Part shown: piece after piece, positions 19,852 through 30,135 of the stretch
Layout: each line of letters begins with the position of its first letter
How positions within the stretch are numbered: the first letter of the stretch is position 1
Source of the DNA: Saprospiraceae bacterium
GTDB taxonomy: Bacteria; Bacteroidota; Bacteroidia; Chitinophagales; Saprospiraceae
Assembly (NCBI GenBank): GCA_016711125.1
Contig: JADJTQ010000002.1
Span: 1,240,001-1,304,000 of the forward strand
Direction of reading: 5' to 3'
DNA: 64,000 nucleotides
Made by a program: the position numbers and the translations under genes
Notes under the pieces: generated by a model
Told to the model about the DNA's origin: nothing
Database searches by the model: none
What the model saw: the letters and a program-made list of their open reading frames with translations, nothing else

Positions 19852-21603
19852 ATGAAAAGAATAAATTTTCTAAAAAGGATAACACTGACCAGCGTAGCTT
19901 TTATGCTGGTCATGATGTCATGCAAGTATGAATTTTTGGACGTGGCTCCCACCGGGTCACTGTCCAGTGCCCTCCTTGCCACAAAAGCAGGGATTGAGGG
20001 AGTGCTCATTGGTGCATACGGTTCACTAAAAGGTGAAGGTTCTGGTGGTGGTCAGCCCGCCGGTCCAAATCATTGGGTGACAGGCACCATCTGTGGTGGA
20101 GAAGCCAATAAGGGGACTGACCCCGGTGACTTCTCAAGCATCAATCCGGTCCAACGTTATGAAACTGACCCTACCGCTGGTGATATTAACGGCATTTGGA
20201 GGGCCAGATACGAAGGTATTTCACGGGCCAATGAAGTGCTAAGACTGTTAAGTCTGGCTACAGGAATTTCCGGAGCCGATGCCGCACGGATTTCAGGAGA
20301 AGCGCGTATGTTGCGAGGCCATTTTTATTTTGACCTGCAAAAGCATTTCAACAAGATTCCCTATATCGACGAGACGATTATCGCTAGCGAAATTGGCTCG
20401 GTACCCAATAGCGGTGCGGTATGGAGCCAAATCGAAGCCGATTTTCAATTTGCGTATGACAATCTTCCTGAGACTCAGGCACAGGCTGGTCGGCTTAATA
20501 AATGGGCAGCCGCTGCTTATATGGGGAAAGCTAAATTGTATCAGAAAAAATTTGGTGAAGCAAAAACCTGGTTTGACAATGTAATTGCTAATGGCGTAAC
20601 CACTAACGGCTTAAAGTATGCATTGGTAGATAGTTATTCTCAGATCTATAATGCAGAAAACGATAATAACGCAGAAGCCGTGATGGATGTAGAATCGTCT
20701 AACAACTCCGGCAGCGTCAATAACTCTAATGGATTTGACGTACTTAACTATCCATATAATACAGGTCCTGACGGTCCTGGTAACTGCTGTGGATTCAACC
20801 AACCCAGTTTCGAGTTGGCTAATTCATTCCGCACCGACCCTAGCGGACTGCCATTGCTAGATGGTTCTTACAACAGTGACGCGAATGCTATCAAACATGA
20901 CTATGGCGTGGAGGCTGGAGATCCCTTTACCCCCGATGCCGGAAATCTGGATCCACGGATTGACCACTCCATTGGAAGACGAGGCATACCTTATTTAGAT
21001 TGGATTGCCCATCCTGGTAAAGCCTGGATCCGGTCACAGCCTTATGCAGGACCGTATTCTCCCAAGAAGTACATTTATTACAAATCTCAAGAGAATACCT
21101 TTACGGATGGAAGTGGGTGGACTCGTGGTTATTCTATCATGAACTATACGATCATCCGATATGCGGATGTATTATTGATGGCTGCAGAGGCCGAAATCGA
21201 AGCTGGCGATCTGACTAAAGCTATGGATTACATTAATCAGGTACGCAGACGTGCTGCAAATGCAGATACCTTTGTGAAAAACCCGGATGGATCTGATGCA
21301 GCTAACTATGTAATCAGTGAGTATTCTGCTGCGCAGTTTGCCGATAAAACTTCTGCAACTACGGCACTTCGCATGGAGCGTAAGTTGGAACTTTCGGGTG
21401 AAGGTCACCGATTCTTTGATTTAGTGCGTTGGGGCATAGCCTCCGAAGTATTGAATGCCTACCTGCAACATGAAGGCAAGTATTTAGTGACTATGTTTGG
21501 AGGGTCCAAATTTACTGCTGGCAAAAGCGAATATTATCCAATTCCGCAAAATCAGATTGATATTCAAGGATCTGATGTATTGAGTCAAAATCCTGGCTAT
21601 TAA
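19852..21603 (+). CDS. SusD/RagB-type nutrient-binding lipoprotein
   Basis: Surface glycan-binding lid of the SusC barrel. The start at 19852 gives the lipoprotein signal ending LVMMSCKYEF, followed by LDVAPTG, a common N-terminal element of mature SusD proteins. The helical TPR scaffold includes RGHFYFDLQKHF and the C-terminal block RMERKLELSGEGHRFFDLVR, the strongest family signature. The ending YYPIPQNQID, then NPGY, is also typical. At 583 aa it is complete. A strong hairpin terminator 24 bases after the stop ends the susCD unit. Confidence 0.95.
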   Translation: MKRINFLKRITLTSVAFMLVMMSCKYEFLDVAPTGSLSSALLATKAGIEGVLIGAYGSLKGEGSGGGQPAGPNHWVTGTICGGEANKGTDPGDFSSINPVQRYETDPTAGDINGIWRARYEGISRANEVLRLLSLATGISGADAARISGEARMLRGHFYFDLQKHFNKIPYIDETIIASEIGSVPNSGAVWSQIEADFQFAYDNLPETQAQAGRLNKWAAAAYMGKAKLYQKKFGEAKTWFDNVIANGVTTNGLKYALVDSYSQIYNAENDNNAEAVMDVESSNNSGSVNNSNGFDVLNYPYNTGPDGPGNCCGFNQPSFELANSFRTDPSGLPLLDGSYNSDANAIKHDYGVEAGDPFTPDAGNLDPRIDHSIGRRGIPYLDWIAHPGKAWIRSQPYAGPYSPKKYIYYKSQENTFTDGSGWTRGYSIMNYTIIRYADVLLMAAEAEIEAGDLTKAMDYINQVRRRAANADTFVKNPDGSDAANYVISEYSAAQFADKTSATTALRMERKLELSGEGHRFFDLVRWGIASEVLNAYLQHEGKYLVTMFGGSKFTAGKSEYYPIPQNQIDIQGSDVLSQNPGY

Positions 21604-21626
21604 TAGTTAGAAAAATAAATTTTCAC

Positions 21627-21655
21627 AAAGGGCCATCTATTTTAGGTGGCCCTTT
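21627..21655 (+). terminator. Intrinsic terminator after susD
   Basis: AAAGGGCCA and TGGCCCTTT form a nine-pair stem around an 11-base loop just after the susD stop. The A/T-rich feet allow termination in either direction. A further inverted repeat, AGGTGTC with GACACCT, follows at about 21670-21720. Confidence 0.75.
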
Positions 21656-21885
21656 GCTATTAAACACAACAAGGTGTCGCATCGGCGCCTAAGCCGGTCG
21701 CCAAGCAAGCGGTGACACCTGTATTATTGTTGATATGGTTATGTGCAAGCTAAGTCACCAAGATTTTGCGCTTCGGTCGCCAACCACACCTTGTCTAAAT
21801 GGCAGCTTAAAAAAAATTCCAAATCTCCAACGTTAATCTTAATGATATCTCCCCCAAGCTTACTTCATTGCTTATTTTTACGTTC

Positions 21886-24800
21886 ATGAACTTTATGCAA
21901 AGACTGCTCATATTTGGGCTCATTGCCACTCTCCTTTTTGGTTGTCAAAAAACCAATAAATCCTTTGAACAGATTTTCTCTGCTCATTCTGGCCTTGATT
22001 TCATCAACCAAATAACGGAAGACGACTCACTCAACATCCTTGAAAGTGAATTTGTCTACAATGGCGCTGGGGTAGCAATCGGTGATCTCAATGGTGACGG
22101 GTTTGATGATTTATTTTTTGCTGGCAATCAGGTGCAAAATCGCCTTTACCTCAATGGTGGCGATTTAAGATTTGCTGATATCTCAAGTGTGGCGGGGATC
22201 GGCAAACCCGATACTTTGTGCTGGTCATCAGGGGTTACTATGGTTGATCTGAATCTTGATGGAAAATTGGATATCTATGTCTGCAATACCTTACGTAAAG
22301 ACCCCACCTTGCGAAGGAATTTGCTATACATCAACCAAGGTAACGATGCCCAGCAAAGCCCCACATTCCTTGAGATGGCACAGGAATATGGCATAGCCGA
22401 TACGAGCCAGTCGTCACATGCTCAATTCTTTGACTATGATAATGACGGAGATCTTGATCTCTTTATCGGGGTCAATTTGATCGAAGCTAGATACCCCAAT
22501 GCCTTCATCCCCATAGTTGAAGATGGGTCGGCAGCCAACCGCGACAATTTATTTCAAAATAATTGGAGCGATAGTTTGGGTCACCCGGTATTTAGAGATG
22601 TGTCGATCGAAGCCGGGATATTGCAAGACGGATACAGTCACAGCACTCTGATCTTTGATTTTAATGATGATGGCTGGCAAGATATATATGTAGCAAATGA
22701 CTACGAGAGCAATGATTTGATTTTTATTAATAATCAGGATGGTACTTTCACCAATCGCGCTGGCGATATTTTCAAACATTTTAGTCTTTCTGCAATGGGT
22801 AGCGATGTTGCTGATATCAATAATGATGGGCGCCCTGACTTGGTCACATCAGAGATGCAGCCCTATTACAACAAACGAAAAAAGCTTTTTCAGGGTGAAA
22901 GCAGCTATCAAAGAGAGATTCTAACCCGGCAATTTAATTATGAACATCAATACACCCGAAATACGCTCCAGTTAAATGTTGGCACCGATCCTGAGACAGG
23001 CTTACCCATTTATGGGGACATTGGTATGTATGCCAGGGTTCAGGAAACCGATTGGAGTTGGGCTACCTTATTTGCTGACTACGATAACGATGGATTTCAA
23101 GACCTGTTTATTGTAAATGGGTTTCCAAAGGATGTCACCGATCGGGATTTTGCTGATTTCCGCGCCTCATCCTCCCGGCTGGTTACCAAAGAGCAATTAT
23201 TTGCAGCGATTCCTGAGGTGAAATCACCAAATTTCATGTTTCATAATCAGCAGGATCTGACGTTCAAGGATGTAACTAATGAATGGGGTCTTGATTTTCT
23301 CTCTTTTTCCAATGGTGCCGCTTACGGCGACCTGGATCAGGATGGAGATTTAGATCTTGTCATTAACAATATTGACGATCCGGTTATGCTTTTCGAAAAC
23401 AAGCTGTCTGAACTAGCTAAGCATCACTACTTAAGAGTCAGGTTATTTGGCCCTTCTAATAATCCGGATGCCTTTGGTGCATCGGTTGAGGTTTTTAAGA
23501 ATGACTGGAGACAAACAGCATATCTGTTATCTGGACGGGGATATCTTTCAAAATCCGAAAGTTATCTTCACTTTGGCCTCGGAGATTATCAGGATATCGA
23601 CTCACTCCTGGTCATTTGGCCTGGTGGCCAGGTGCAATCAATTGGGCAAGTGGAGGCTGACCAGGTTTTAACTGTAAGGTATGAGCAGCAAGCGACAAAA
23701 CCTTCGGTTGTAAATTCTGCCAAGCTCAAATTTGAAGAAGTTTCGCAAAAGCATCAGCTTCATTTTGAACATCGGGAAATTGATTTTGTCGATTTCAATT
23801 TTCAACGGACATTGCCGCACAAATTTTCCCAATACGGACCCGCATTTGCAACCGGTGATGTCAATAATGATGGTCTTGATGATTTGTTTATCACCGGGAG
23901 TCGTGCATACCCGGAGACCTGGTTTTTTCAAAAGCCTGGTGGTCAATTTATTTCTAAGCAAGTCAATTATAAAGGGATTAAATCTCTGGAAGAAGACGCA
24001 GGAGTATTGTTGTTTGATGCTGATCAGGATGGCGATTTGGATCTCTACCTCGCGCGCGGTGGAGCCCAGGAAGCTCCAGCTGATACGTTGTATCGTGACA
24101 TTCTAATGATCAATGATGGGTTTGGAAACTTCTCAATGACTTCCGAGGCATTACCAGATATTCGGGCAAACGGTTCCTGTGTCAAAGCTGCCGATTTTGA
24201 CCATGACGGTGATTTGGATTTATTTGTGGGAAGCCGAGTATTGCCCAGGGCATATCCCAAATCAGATCGAAGTTATATTTTGCGCAATGATATCCATGAA
24301 AGTCAGGTGAAATTTGTGGATGTAACAGCAGAGGTAAATCCTGATTTGCTTTACGTAGGGATGATTAGTGATGCACTTTGGACCGATTTTAATGGTGATT
24401 TTTGGCCAGATCTTTTACTGGCGGGAGAGTGGAGCCCCCTGCGACTTTTTGAAAACCGCGAAGGTAAACTGCATGAAGTAACCGGCACAGCTGGTTTGTC
24501 ACGGCACCACGGTTGGTGGACCAGCTTATCGGCAGCTGATTTAGACAATGACGGCGATATGGATTATCTGGCTGGCAACTATGGTGAAAACCTATACTTT
24601 CAATGTAATTCGGCAGAACCCCTTAGAATCTATGGCCAAGATCTGGATCGGAACGGCAGCATAGATCCCTTGATCTCTTGCTATTGGCGAGATAGCCTGG
24701 GTGATCGCCATGAGTATTTGTACCATCCGCGTCAGGATGTAATCAAACAATTTGTTGGTATCCGCAAGCGGTTTAATACCTATGCCGAATTTGGTGAGGC

Positions 24801-25434
24801 TACCGTGCCTGAGATGTTTGCCAATGGCGAAATGGATAGTGCATTGATACTTACCGCAAATTGGATGAAAAGCTCCTGGCTCGAGAATGACGGGCATGGC
24901 CACTTTGATATTCATGCATTGCCGGTTGAAGCTCAATTGGCTCCGGTATTCGGTACCCAAATCATAGACGTGGATTCGGATGGTCTCTTGGATGTTGCCT
25001 TAGTTGGAAATGATTTTGGTATGGAAGTGCAACAAGGCAGGGCAGATGCATTTAATGGTCTGGTGTTGCGCAATATTGGGGGCGGATACCATGCTCTCAA
25101 ACTGGATGAGTGCGGATTTTTTGTGCCGGGAGATGCCAAAAGCCTTGTAAGATTGGTCCTTGGCAATGAAAATTTCGTACTATTGGCCGGTCAGAATAAT
25201 GCTGCCTTAAAAGCTTTCTCGCTTTTGGAAGGGCCAAATCAAGACCTGGTTCGAGTACCAGACAAAGCGATCAAATGCTTATTGTCCTTAGTAAATGGCC
25301 AAACAAGAGTTGCCGAGTTTTATTGGGGAGATGGTTTTCAGGCACAATCAGGCAGATTTGTTGTACGGGATTCAACCGTCAAAGAACTCAAATTTTTCGA
25401 TGATTTCGGTCGAGAGGTCAAGAGTATATTATGA
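21886..25434 (+). CDS. FG-GAP/VCBS repeat lipoprotein with ASPIC/UnbV domain
   Basis: The ATG at 21886 gives a lipoprotein signal ending TLLFGCQK. The body is a beta-propeller of FG-GAP/VCBS repeats, each with a calcium-binding loop of the type DLNGDGFDDLF, DYDNDGDLDLF and DQDGDLDLVI. One ASPIC/UnbV domain lies near residues 500-570 (YLRVRLFGPSNNPDAFGASV to GGQVQSIGQVE). A second block of repeats follows. The 1182 aa length matches CRTAC1-type proteins that accompany SusCD pairs in Bacteroidota. Role unproven; probably surface polysaccharide or protein binding. The stop overlaps the next gene's start (ATGA), so the two are coupled. Confidence 0.85.
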   Translation: MNFMQRLLIFGLIATLLFGCQKTNKSFEQIFSAHSGLDFINQITEDDSLNILESEFVYNGAGVAIGDLNGDGFDDLFFAGNQVQNRLYLNGGDLRFADISSVAGIGKPDTLCWSSGVTMVDLNLDGKLDIYVCNTLRKDPTLRRNLLYINQGNDAQQSPTFLEMAQEYGIADTSQSSHAQFFDYDNDGDLDLFIGVNLIEARYPNAFIPIVEDGSAANRDNLFQNNWSDSLGHPVFRDVSIEAGILQDGYSHSTLIFDFNDDGWQDIYVANDYESNDLIFINNQDGTFTNRAGDIFKHFSLSAMGSDVADINNDGRPDLVTSEMQPYYNKRKKLFQGESSYQREILTRQFNYEHQYTRNTLQLNVGTDPETGLPIYGDIGMYARVQETDWSWATLFADYDNDGFQDLFIVNGFPKDVTDRDFADFRASSSRLVTKEQLFAAIPEVKSPNFMFHNQQDLTFKDVTNEWGLDFLSFSNGAAYGDLDQDGDLDLVINNIDDPVMLFENKLSELAKHHYLRVRLFGPSNNPDAFGASVEVFKNDWRQTAYLLSGRGYLSKSESYLHFGLGDYQDIDSLLVIWPGGQVQSIGQVEADQVLTVRYEQQATKPSVVNSAKLKFEEVSQKHQLHFEHREIDFVDFNFQRTLPHKFSQYGPAFATGDVNNDGLDDLFITGSRAYPETWFFQKPGGQFISKQVNYKGIKSLEEDAGVLLFDADQDGDLDLYLARGGAQEAPADTLYRDILMINDGFGNFSMTSEALPDIRANGSCVKAADFDHDGDLDLFVGSRVLPRAYPKSDRSYILRNDIHESQVKFVDVTAEVNPDLLYVGMISDALWTDFNGDFWPDLLLAGEWSPLRLFENREGKLHEVTGTAGLSRHHGWWTSLSAADLDNDGDMDYLAGNYGENLYFQCNSAEPLRIYGQDLDRNGSIDPLISCYWRDSLGDRHEYLYHPRQDVIKQFVGIRKRFNTYAEFGEATVPEMFANGEMDSALILTANWMKSSWLENDGHGHFDIHALPVEAQLAPVFGTQIIDVDSDGLLDVALVGNDFGMEVQQGRADAFNGLVLRNIGGGYHALKLDECGFFVPGDAKSLVRLVLGNENFVLLAGQNNAALKAFSLLEGPNQDLVRVPDKAIKCLLSLVNGQTRVAEFYWGDGFQAQSGRFVVRDSTVKELKFFDDFGREVKSIL

Positions 25435-26986
25435 GTAAGAAAAACAGTAAACATCCCAAAGCGCTCAGTTATCTAGTGGGAATTTCAGTTTTATTACTGG
25501 TAATTTGTTGTCAGTCACCCGGAGAAAGATCGGTAATCGGAATTGAGCAAAAGACCGGCGAGCAGCTATCTAAGGAATTTTGCTCCAGCTGTCACCGCTA
25601 TACTGAGCCTTCTCTACTTCCCAAAGCTCAATGGAAGAACGTCTTAGATAGAATGGCTTTACATCTGGGTATTCGGACCGGTGTAGACCCGTATCGCGGT
25701 AGAATCCTGGAAGAAGTATTTTTGATTCAACAAGCCAATGTTTTTATGACGGAGCCGGTGATGTCTGATTCCACTTGGCAGCGCCTGGTCGAATACTATA
25801 TAAATAATGCTCCAGACCATATATCAATCCCGGCAATCACCGACCTGGTTGAAAATAATCTTTTCAAGGAATCATTACCACCGGTAACTTTGGGCGGATT
25901 TCCAGTTGTTACAATGGTCAAGTTTGACACCCAGGATCATCAATTGTATCTTGCGGATCTTAATAAGCAGCTGCTAAGGTTAAATGCTGATTTTGAAGAA
26001 GATCAGATAACCGGATTTTTATCACCAGTTGTACGAATGACCGGAGCTGATGAGGATCATCTCTTGATGACTGAAATTGGCATTCTCAATCCTAATGATC
26101 AGAAAACAGGGCGGATCGAAATGACAGACCGGAAGTCCATGGCCCAGAGATCATCTGTGTTGATTGAGTTGATCAGACCGGTTTATCTGGAAACTGGTGA
26201 TATTGATGGCGATCAGATCCTTGATTTGTTGGTTTGTAGTTTTGGTAATCTCGTTGGAGATTTGTCATGGTATAAATACCATGAAGGAAAGTATTATAAA
26301 AATACACTGAGAGATACACCTGGAGCAATTCAAACAAAATTGTTGGACATAGATGGTGATCAGGATCTTGATGTGATAGCCCTTTTTGGACAGGCCATGG
26401 AAGGAGTCAGTCTTTTCACTAATAATGGAGGTAATTTTAGCGAACGCAAATTGCTGGAATTTGATCCACTTTTTGGTTGCAGTGCATTCCAGATTATCGA
26501 TTTTGACCAAGATGGTGATGATGATTTAGTCCTTGCGAATGGAGATAATGGTGATTACAGTGATGTGTTGAAACCCTATCATGGTGTAAGAATTTTCGAA
26601 AACGATGGAGAGTGGAATTTAAAGGAAAGGACTTTTATTCCAATCAATGGTGCCACCGGAATCCAGGTTGCCGATTTCGATCAGGATGCTGATGTCGATT
26701 TATTTGTCCATGCTTTTTATCCTGACTTTAATGATGGGGGTAAAGCCAGCCTTTTGTACCTGGAAAATCAGGGGGCTATCAATTTATCAAGCGAAAATTT
26801 GATTTGGCGTATGAAGGACGTTGGCTGGTACCGGACATTGGAGATTTCGATCAAGATGGCGATCTTGTTATTTTTGTTGGCTCTTTCGTTCTTGTGCCAG
26901 GCCAAATACCGGACACTCTAGCCTTTCGATGGCGATCTCAACAGAATCATTTATTGTATCTCGAAAATCAATTGAACCCTCACTGA
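25431..26986 (+). CDS. FG-GAP lipoprotein with a CxxCH haem motif (one-base frameshift)
   Basis: Lipoprotein signal ending LVICCQS. Right after it is FCSSCHRYTEP, with CSSCH at residues 51-55. This is a canonical c-type haem attachment motif inside a short cytochrome-like segment. The remainder carries FG-GAP-like calcium loops (DIDGDQDLDVI, DFDQDGDDDLVL, DFDQDADVDLF, DFDQDGDLVIF). The frame breaks near LSSEN, where a T run at 26798-26800 is one base short. Restoring it joins SENFDLAYEGRWLVPDIG, giving 518 aa. It is translationally coupled to the upstream ASPIC/UnbV protein, so the two likely act as a pair. Substrate or redox partner is not visible. Confidence 0.75.
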
Positions 26987-27083
26987 GGGTTGATCTCAGG
27001 TACGACAAAATTAAAAATCGTAGTCAGCGTTTTTAGATTTCTTTTTTTTCATTTTGGCGAAGCATTGAAAACAGCCAACTGGT

Positions 27084-27255
27084 CAGATTTTGGAACATGA
27101 AATGTTGATTTAGCATTTACGATGTTTTGGATACGCCAGTTACTTCGAAAATCAAAAAAATATTAATTGGCGTTCTTAGAACTCTTTTTTCCTTTTTAGA
27201 GAAGCAATCGATCAGATTTAGGAACAAGGAATGTAGATTTAGGGCTAAGGATGTT
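27084..27255 (-). repeat. Dispersed intergenic repeat, locus 2
   Basis: Inverted counterpart of the repeat at 13676. Boxes lie at 27084-27126 and 27213-27255, with CAGATTT(A/T)GGAACA and GATTTAG segments ending in GATGTT. Between them is CAGTTACTTCGAAAATCAAA, matching the reverse complement of the inner segment of locus 1. The divergence between boxes suggests old copies. Confidence 0.6.
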
Positions 27256-27355
27256 CAACACGTCGGCACTTTTAAAACCGCTAATCGATGTTTTCAAATC
27301 AAAACAGATTTAATAGTAAGGAATATATTTATTTTTGGATTGTATGAAAAAAAAA

Positions 27356-27379
27356 GGACCGACGCTCCAATATCGGTCC
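27356..27379 (-). terminator. Minus-strand intrinsic terminator without an upstream gene
   Basis: GGACCGA and TCGGTCC form a seven-pair stem with a ten-base loop. On the minus strand it is followed by nine T, a textbook terminator. No minus-strand gene precedes it for over 3 kb, so it may end an unannotated RNA. The 1.1 kb gap 26987-28120 otherwise holds no convincing gene. Confidence 0.55.
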
Positions 27380-27708
27380 TCTCTAAACTGGTGTTGAGTG
27401 TATTTCTGCTCATTCACCATAAAAACGCCTAACAAGATTCCTGACTTTCGTCAAAAAAGAAGCTAGGTTAATTGTTCTTGGGGTTATTCAAGTTAGGTGG
27501 CAATCAAACAGGTAAATACACAGCCAGTATTCTTGATTCTGGTAAAAGTATGTTAAGCCTTAATCAGGCGAACCAGGTATTGATCGGATTAACTTAAGGT
27601 CCTGGTCTTAGGATATGCTCCTAGGTACAAAAAGAATGCCTAACTTAATAAAGTATGTGAAAACTTTCAAATTTAAAAAATGCCGTTTAATCTCCTGGAG
27701 ATAAAAAA

Positions 27709-27736
27709 TCGGGGCGATGACTGATTCATGCCCCGA
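27709..27736 (-). terminator. Second minus-strand intrinsic terminator
   Basis: TCGGGGC and GCCCCGA pair perfectly with a 14-base loop. The minus-strand reading continues into six T. As with the hairpin at 27356, no minus-strand gene precedes it. A small RNA transcribed leftwards from 27.74-28.1 kb is one explanation. Confidence 0.5.
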
Positions 27737-28120
27737 CTGGCAATGAGTGTACCGGATACTGTTTTGGTGAGCAACTATCTTAAGAATGTATTCTCACATG
27801 GTTTATATGAATGAAGACGAGTCAGGTTCTTAATGCCACAATTTTCTCCCAAAAAAAGATTTCAATGACCTGCTCTTAGCTAATGGGCATCATGTCTTCG
27901 GGTTCTATTGAAGTTGAACATTCAAATGAATTTGACACCTAATGACCACCTGGAACCCGAAATTCTAGATTCCAATCTTCCAATCTTTGATTCTGACAAT
28001 AGCTCGTCCGTGCTTTCCAGACACCAATTATGGATTCTCAATATTGAAATTAGGCATTAGGTTGCAGCATGTAATGGTAGTTAAAATTGTACCTTTTGAC
28101 ATTGTAAAGAAAAGAGTTAT

Positions 28121-29012
28121 ATGAAAAGAAGGGATTTTTTGACGTCAGCTGGCTATACTACGTTGAGCTTGGGGCTTTCGGGTACAGCTTGTTCATCTGC
28201 CAGATCAACTTTGACCAAAGGCCAATCATTCTTTGAGGTCTCTTTGGCCCAGTGGTCATTGCATAAAGCATTGTTTGCCAAAGAGATGGACAATCTTGAT
28301 TTTGCCGCTCGTGCAAAAAATGAATTTGGGATTCAAAACATTGAGTATGTCAATCAGTTTTTTAAAGACAAGGCGAAAGATAAAGACTATCTCAGGGAGA
28401 TGGACAATCGGGCCAAAGATTTGGGAGTCAAGCAGTTGTTGATCATGATTGACGGTGAAGGCGGTTTAGGTGATATCGATAGCAAACAAAGGAAGATGGC
28501 TGTCGAAAATCATTACAAATGGGTTGAGGCTGCCAAGTTTTTCGGATGTCATTCTATAAGAGTTAATGCTTTTGGGGTAGGTAGCGCTCAAGATGTGCAG
28601 CAGGCAGCAATCGATGGCCTTGGATCACTTGCCTTGTTTGCAAAAGATTTTGATATCAATGTATTGGTAGAAAATCATGGAGGATATTCTTCTGATGGCA
28701 AATGGCTCGCGGGAGCAATGAGTCAGATTAACCTGAAAAATTCCCTGGGGTGGTAGTTGTATCGAAGAGTACGATCGCTATCAGGGTGTGAAAGAGCTAA
28801 TGCCTTTTGCAAAAGCAGTAAGCGCCAAATCGAATGATTTTGATAAAGATGGCAATGAGATCCATACAGATTTTCTCAAAATGATGAAGATAGTAAAAGA
28901 TGCGGGCTATAAAGGTTATGTAGGTATCGAGTATGAAGGCAGCGAGATTAGTGAGGCCGACGGAATCAAGGCCACAAAAATCTTATTGGATAAGATTGCT
29001 ACGATGATTTAG
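28121..29012 (+). pseudogene. Sugar phosphate isomerase/epimerase family protein, internally deleted
   Basis: TIM-barrel protein of the xylose-isomerase-like superfamily. The N-terminus MKRRDFLTSAGY is a twin-arginine signal and ends in a lipobox-like SGTACSS. Conserved parts include VSLAQWSLH, IEYVNQFF, VLVENHGGYSSDGKW and, after the break, CIEEYDRYQGVKELMPFA and GYVGIEYEGSE. The first frame stops at 28754-28756 after INLKNSLGW. The second frame is already readable from GGSCIEEYDR. The usual barrel strand with its LPDFGNF-type segment is absent, so several codons plus a frame offset are missing. That is more than a homopolymer slip. The lost strand normally carries metal or substrate ligands, so the product is probably inactive unless this is a misassembly. 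Confidence 0.75.
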
Positions 29013-29038
29013 CAACGGCATGGTCCAAAGTCTTAACC

Positions 29039-29062
29039 GTGGTTGGCATCCCTGCCGACCAC
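29039..29062 (+). terminator. Intrinsic terminator after the isomerase pseudogene
   Basis: GTGGTTGGCA and TGCCGACCAC form a ten-pair stem with one T-G wobble and a four-base loop, 27 bases past the isomerase stop. The following ATTTCG is a weak U-tract. The next 400 bases (29063-29470) contain nothing I can identify. Confidence 0.6.
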
Positions 29063-29607
29063 ATTTCGAATGGATGACATCAAGACAGGAATTTGCCAAA
29101 CATGATGCCATAGCGATAAATCAAATTGAATATCCTTAAAGATCAACTAGTTATGGATAAATCTTGATTTCATATTGATTGTAGCTTTGCAGTAATCATC
29201 ATTTAAGGTCATGTTACGACTGATAATTGTTTCTCTTAGGATGAAGTGTTGTCTTCACATGTTGCAAAAAAATATCTAAGAAATTCGTTAACAACTTCTT
29301 AACTCCTTGACTACTCCTTATCAGTGGGTTATGCATTAGATTCGCAATCACAGTATTTTTATCCGTAATGAATACAGTTTTTAAATTCCGTTTCTGGCAA
29401 CATTTTTGACTTAAGGATAGATGTCAACAGACATGAGAGTTCGTAAATCTGATCCCCCGATCAAATAAAATTTAACGGGTTTCATTTCATAGCAATGAGG
29501 TTGTGGTCATTCCACGGCACAACCTCTTTTTTAATCTGCCTGAAATTGACCAACATGATATCTTGATCCGAACGAGATAGTTATCATTAAGAATAACGGG
29601 TTTCATT

Positions 29608-29712
29608 TCAAAGCAAGAGGTTGTGAACAATTAAGGGATCAACCTCTCTTTTTCTGAAACTTTTGAGAAGTACACCCAAAACCAGACCGATTATAAGAGT
29701 AACGGGTTTCAT
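29608..29712 (-). CDS. Possible 34-aa hydrophobic small protein inside the array (copy 1)
   Basis: The reverse strand of a core unit reads MKPVTLIIGLVLGVLL, then KSFRKREVDP and LIVHNLLL, ending TGA. A hydrophobic helix followed by a basic patch resembles small membrane peptides. The TGA is followed by one base and then the next unit's ATG. The frame is broken in several other units, so coding is doubtful. Confidence 0.25.
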   Translation of the reverse strand: MKPVTLIIGLVLGVLLKSFRKREVDPLIVHNLLL

Positions 29713-29817
29713 TTCAAAGCAAGAGGTTGTGAACAATTAAGGGATCAACCTCTTTTTCTGAAACTTTTAAGAAGTACACCCAAAACCAGACCGATCATAA
29801 GAGTAACGGGTTTCATT

Positions 29818-29904
29818 TCAAAGCAAGAGGTTGTGAACAATTAAGGGATCAACCTCTCTTTTTCTGAAACTTTTAAGAAGTACACCCAAACCCAAACCGA
29901 TCAT
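29818..29904 (-). CDS. Possible small hydrophobic protein inside the array (copy 2)
   Basis: An extra base near the usual start shifts the frame, but an internal ATG restores it: MIGLGLGVLLKSFRKR, then the same C-terminus as the 34-aa version. 28 codons. Same caveats as the copy at 29608. Confidence 0.2.
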   Translation of the reverse strand: MIGLGLGVLLKSFRKREVDPLIVHNLLL

Positions 29905-29924
29905 TAAGAATAACGGGTTTCATT

Positions 29925-30029
29925 TCAAAGCAAGAGGTTGTGAACAATTAAGGGATCAACCTCTCTTTTTCTGAAACTTTTGAGAAGTACACCCAAAACC
30001 AGACCGATTATAAGAGTAACGGGTTTCAT
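29925..30029 (-). CDS. Possible 34-aa hydrophobic small protein inside the array (copy 3)
   Basis: Identical in protein sequence to the copy at 29608-29712. It lies in the unit between elements five and six and has the same TGA-A-ATG junction with the neighbouring unit. Confidence 0.25.
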   Translation of the reverse strand: MKPVTLIIGLVLGVLLKSFRKREVDPLIVHNLLL

Positions 30030-30135
30030 TTCAAAGCAAGAGGTTGTGAACAATTAAGGATCAACCTCTCTTTTCTGAAACTTTTGAGAAGTACACCCAA
30101 AACCAAACCGATCATTAAGAATAACGGGTTTCATT

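Noticed and set aside
27127..27432. 101-aa gene after the FG-GAP pair
   Set aside because: Its frame runs through the repeat and terminator, has unusual composition and no homologous motif.
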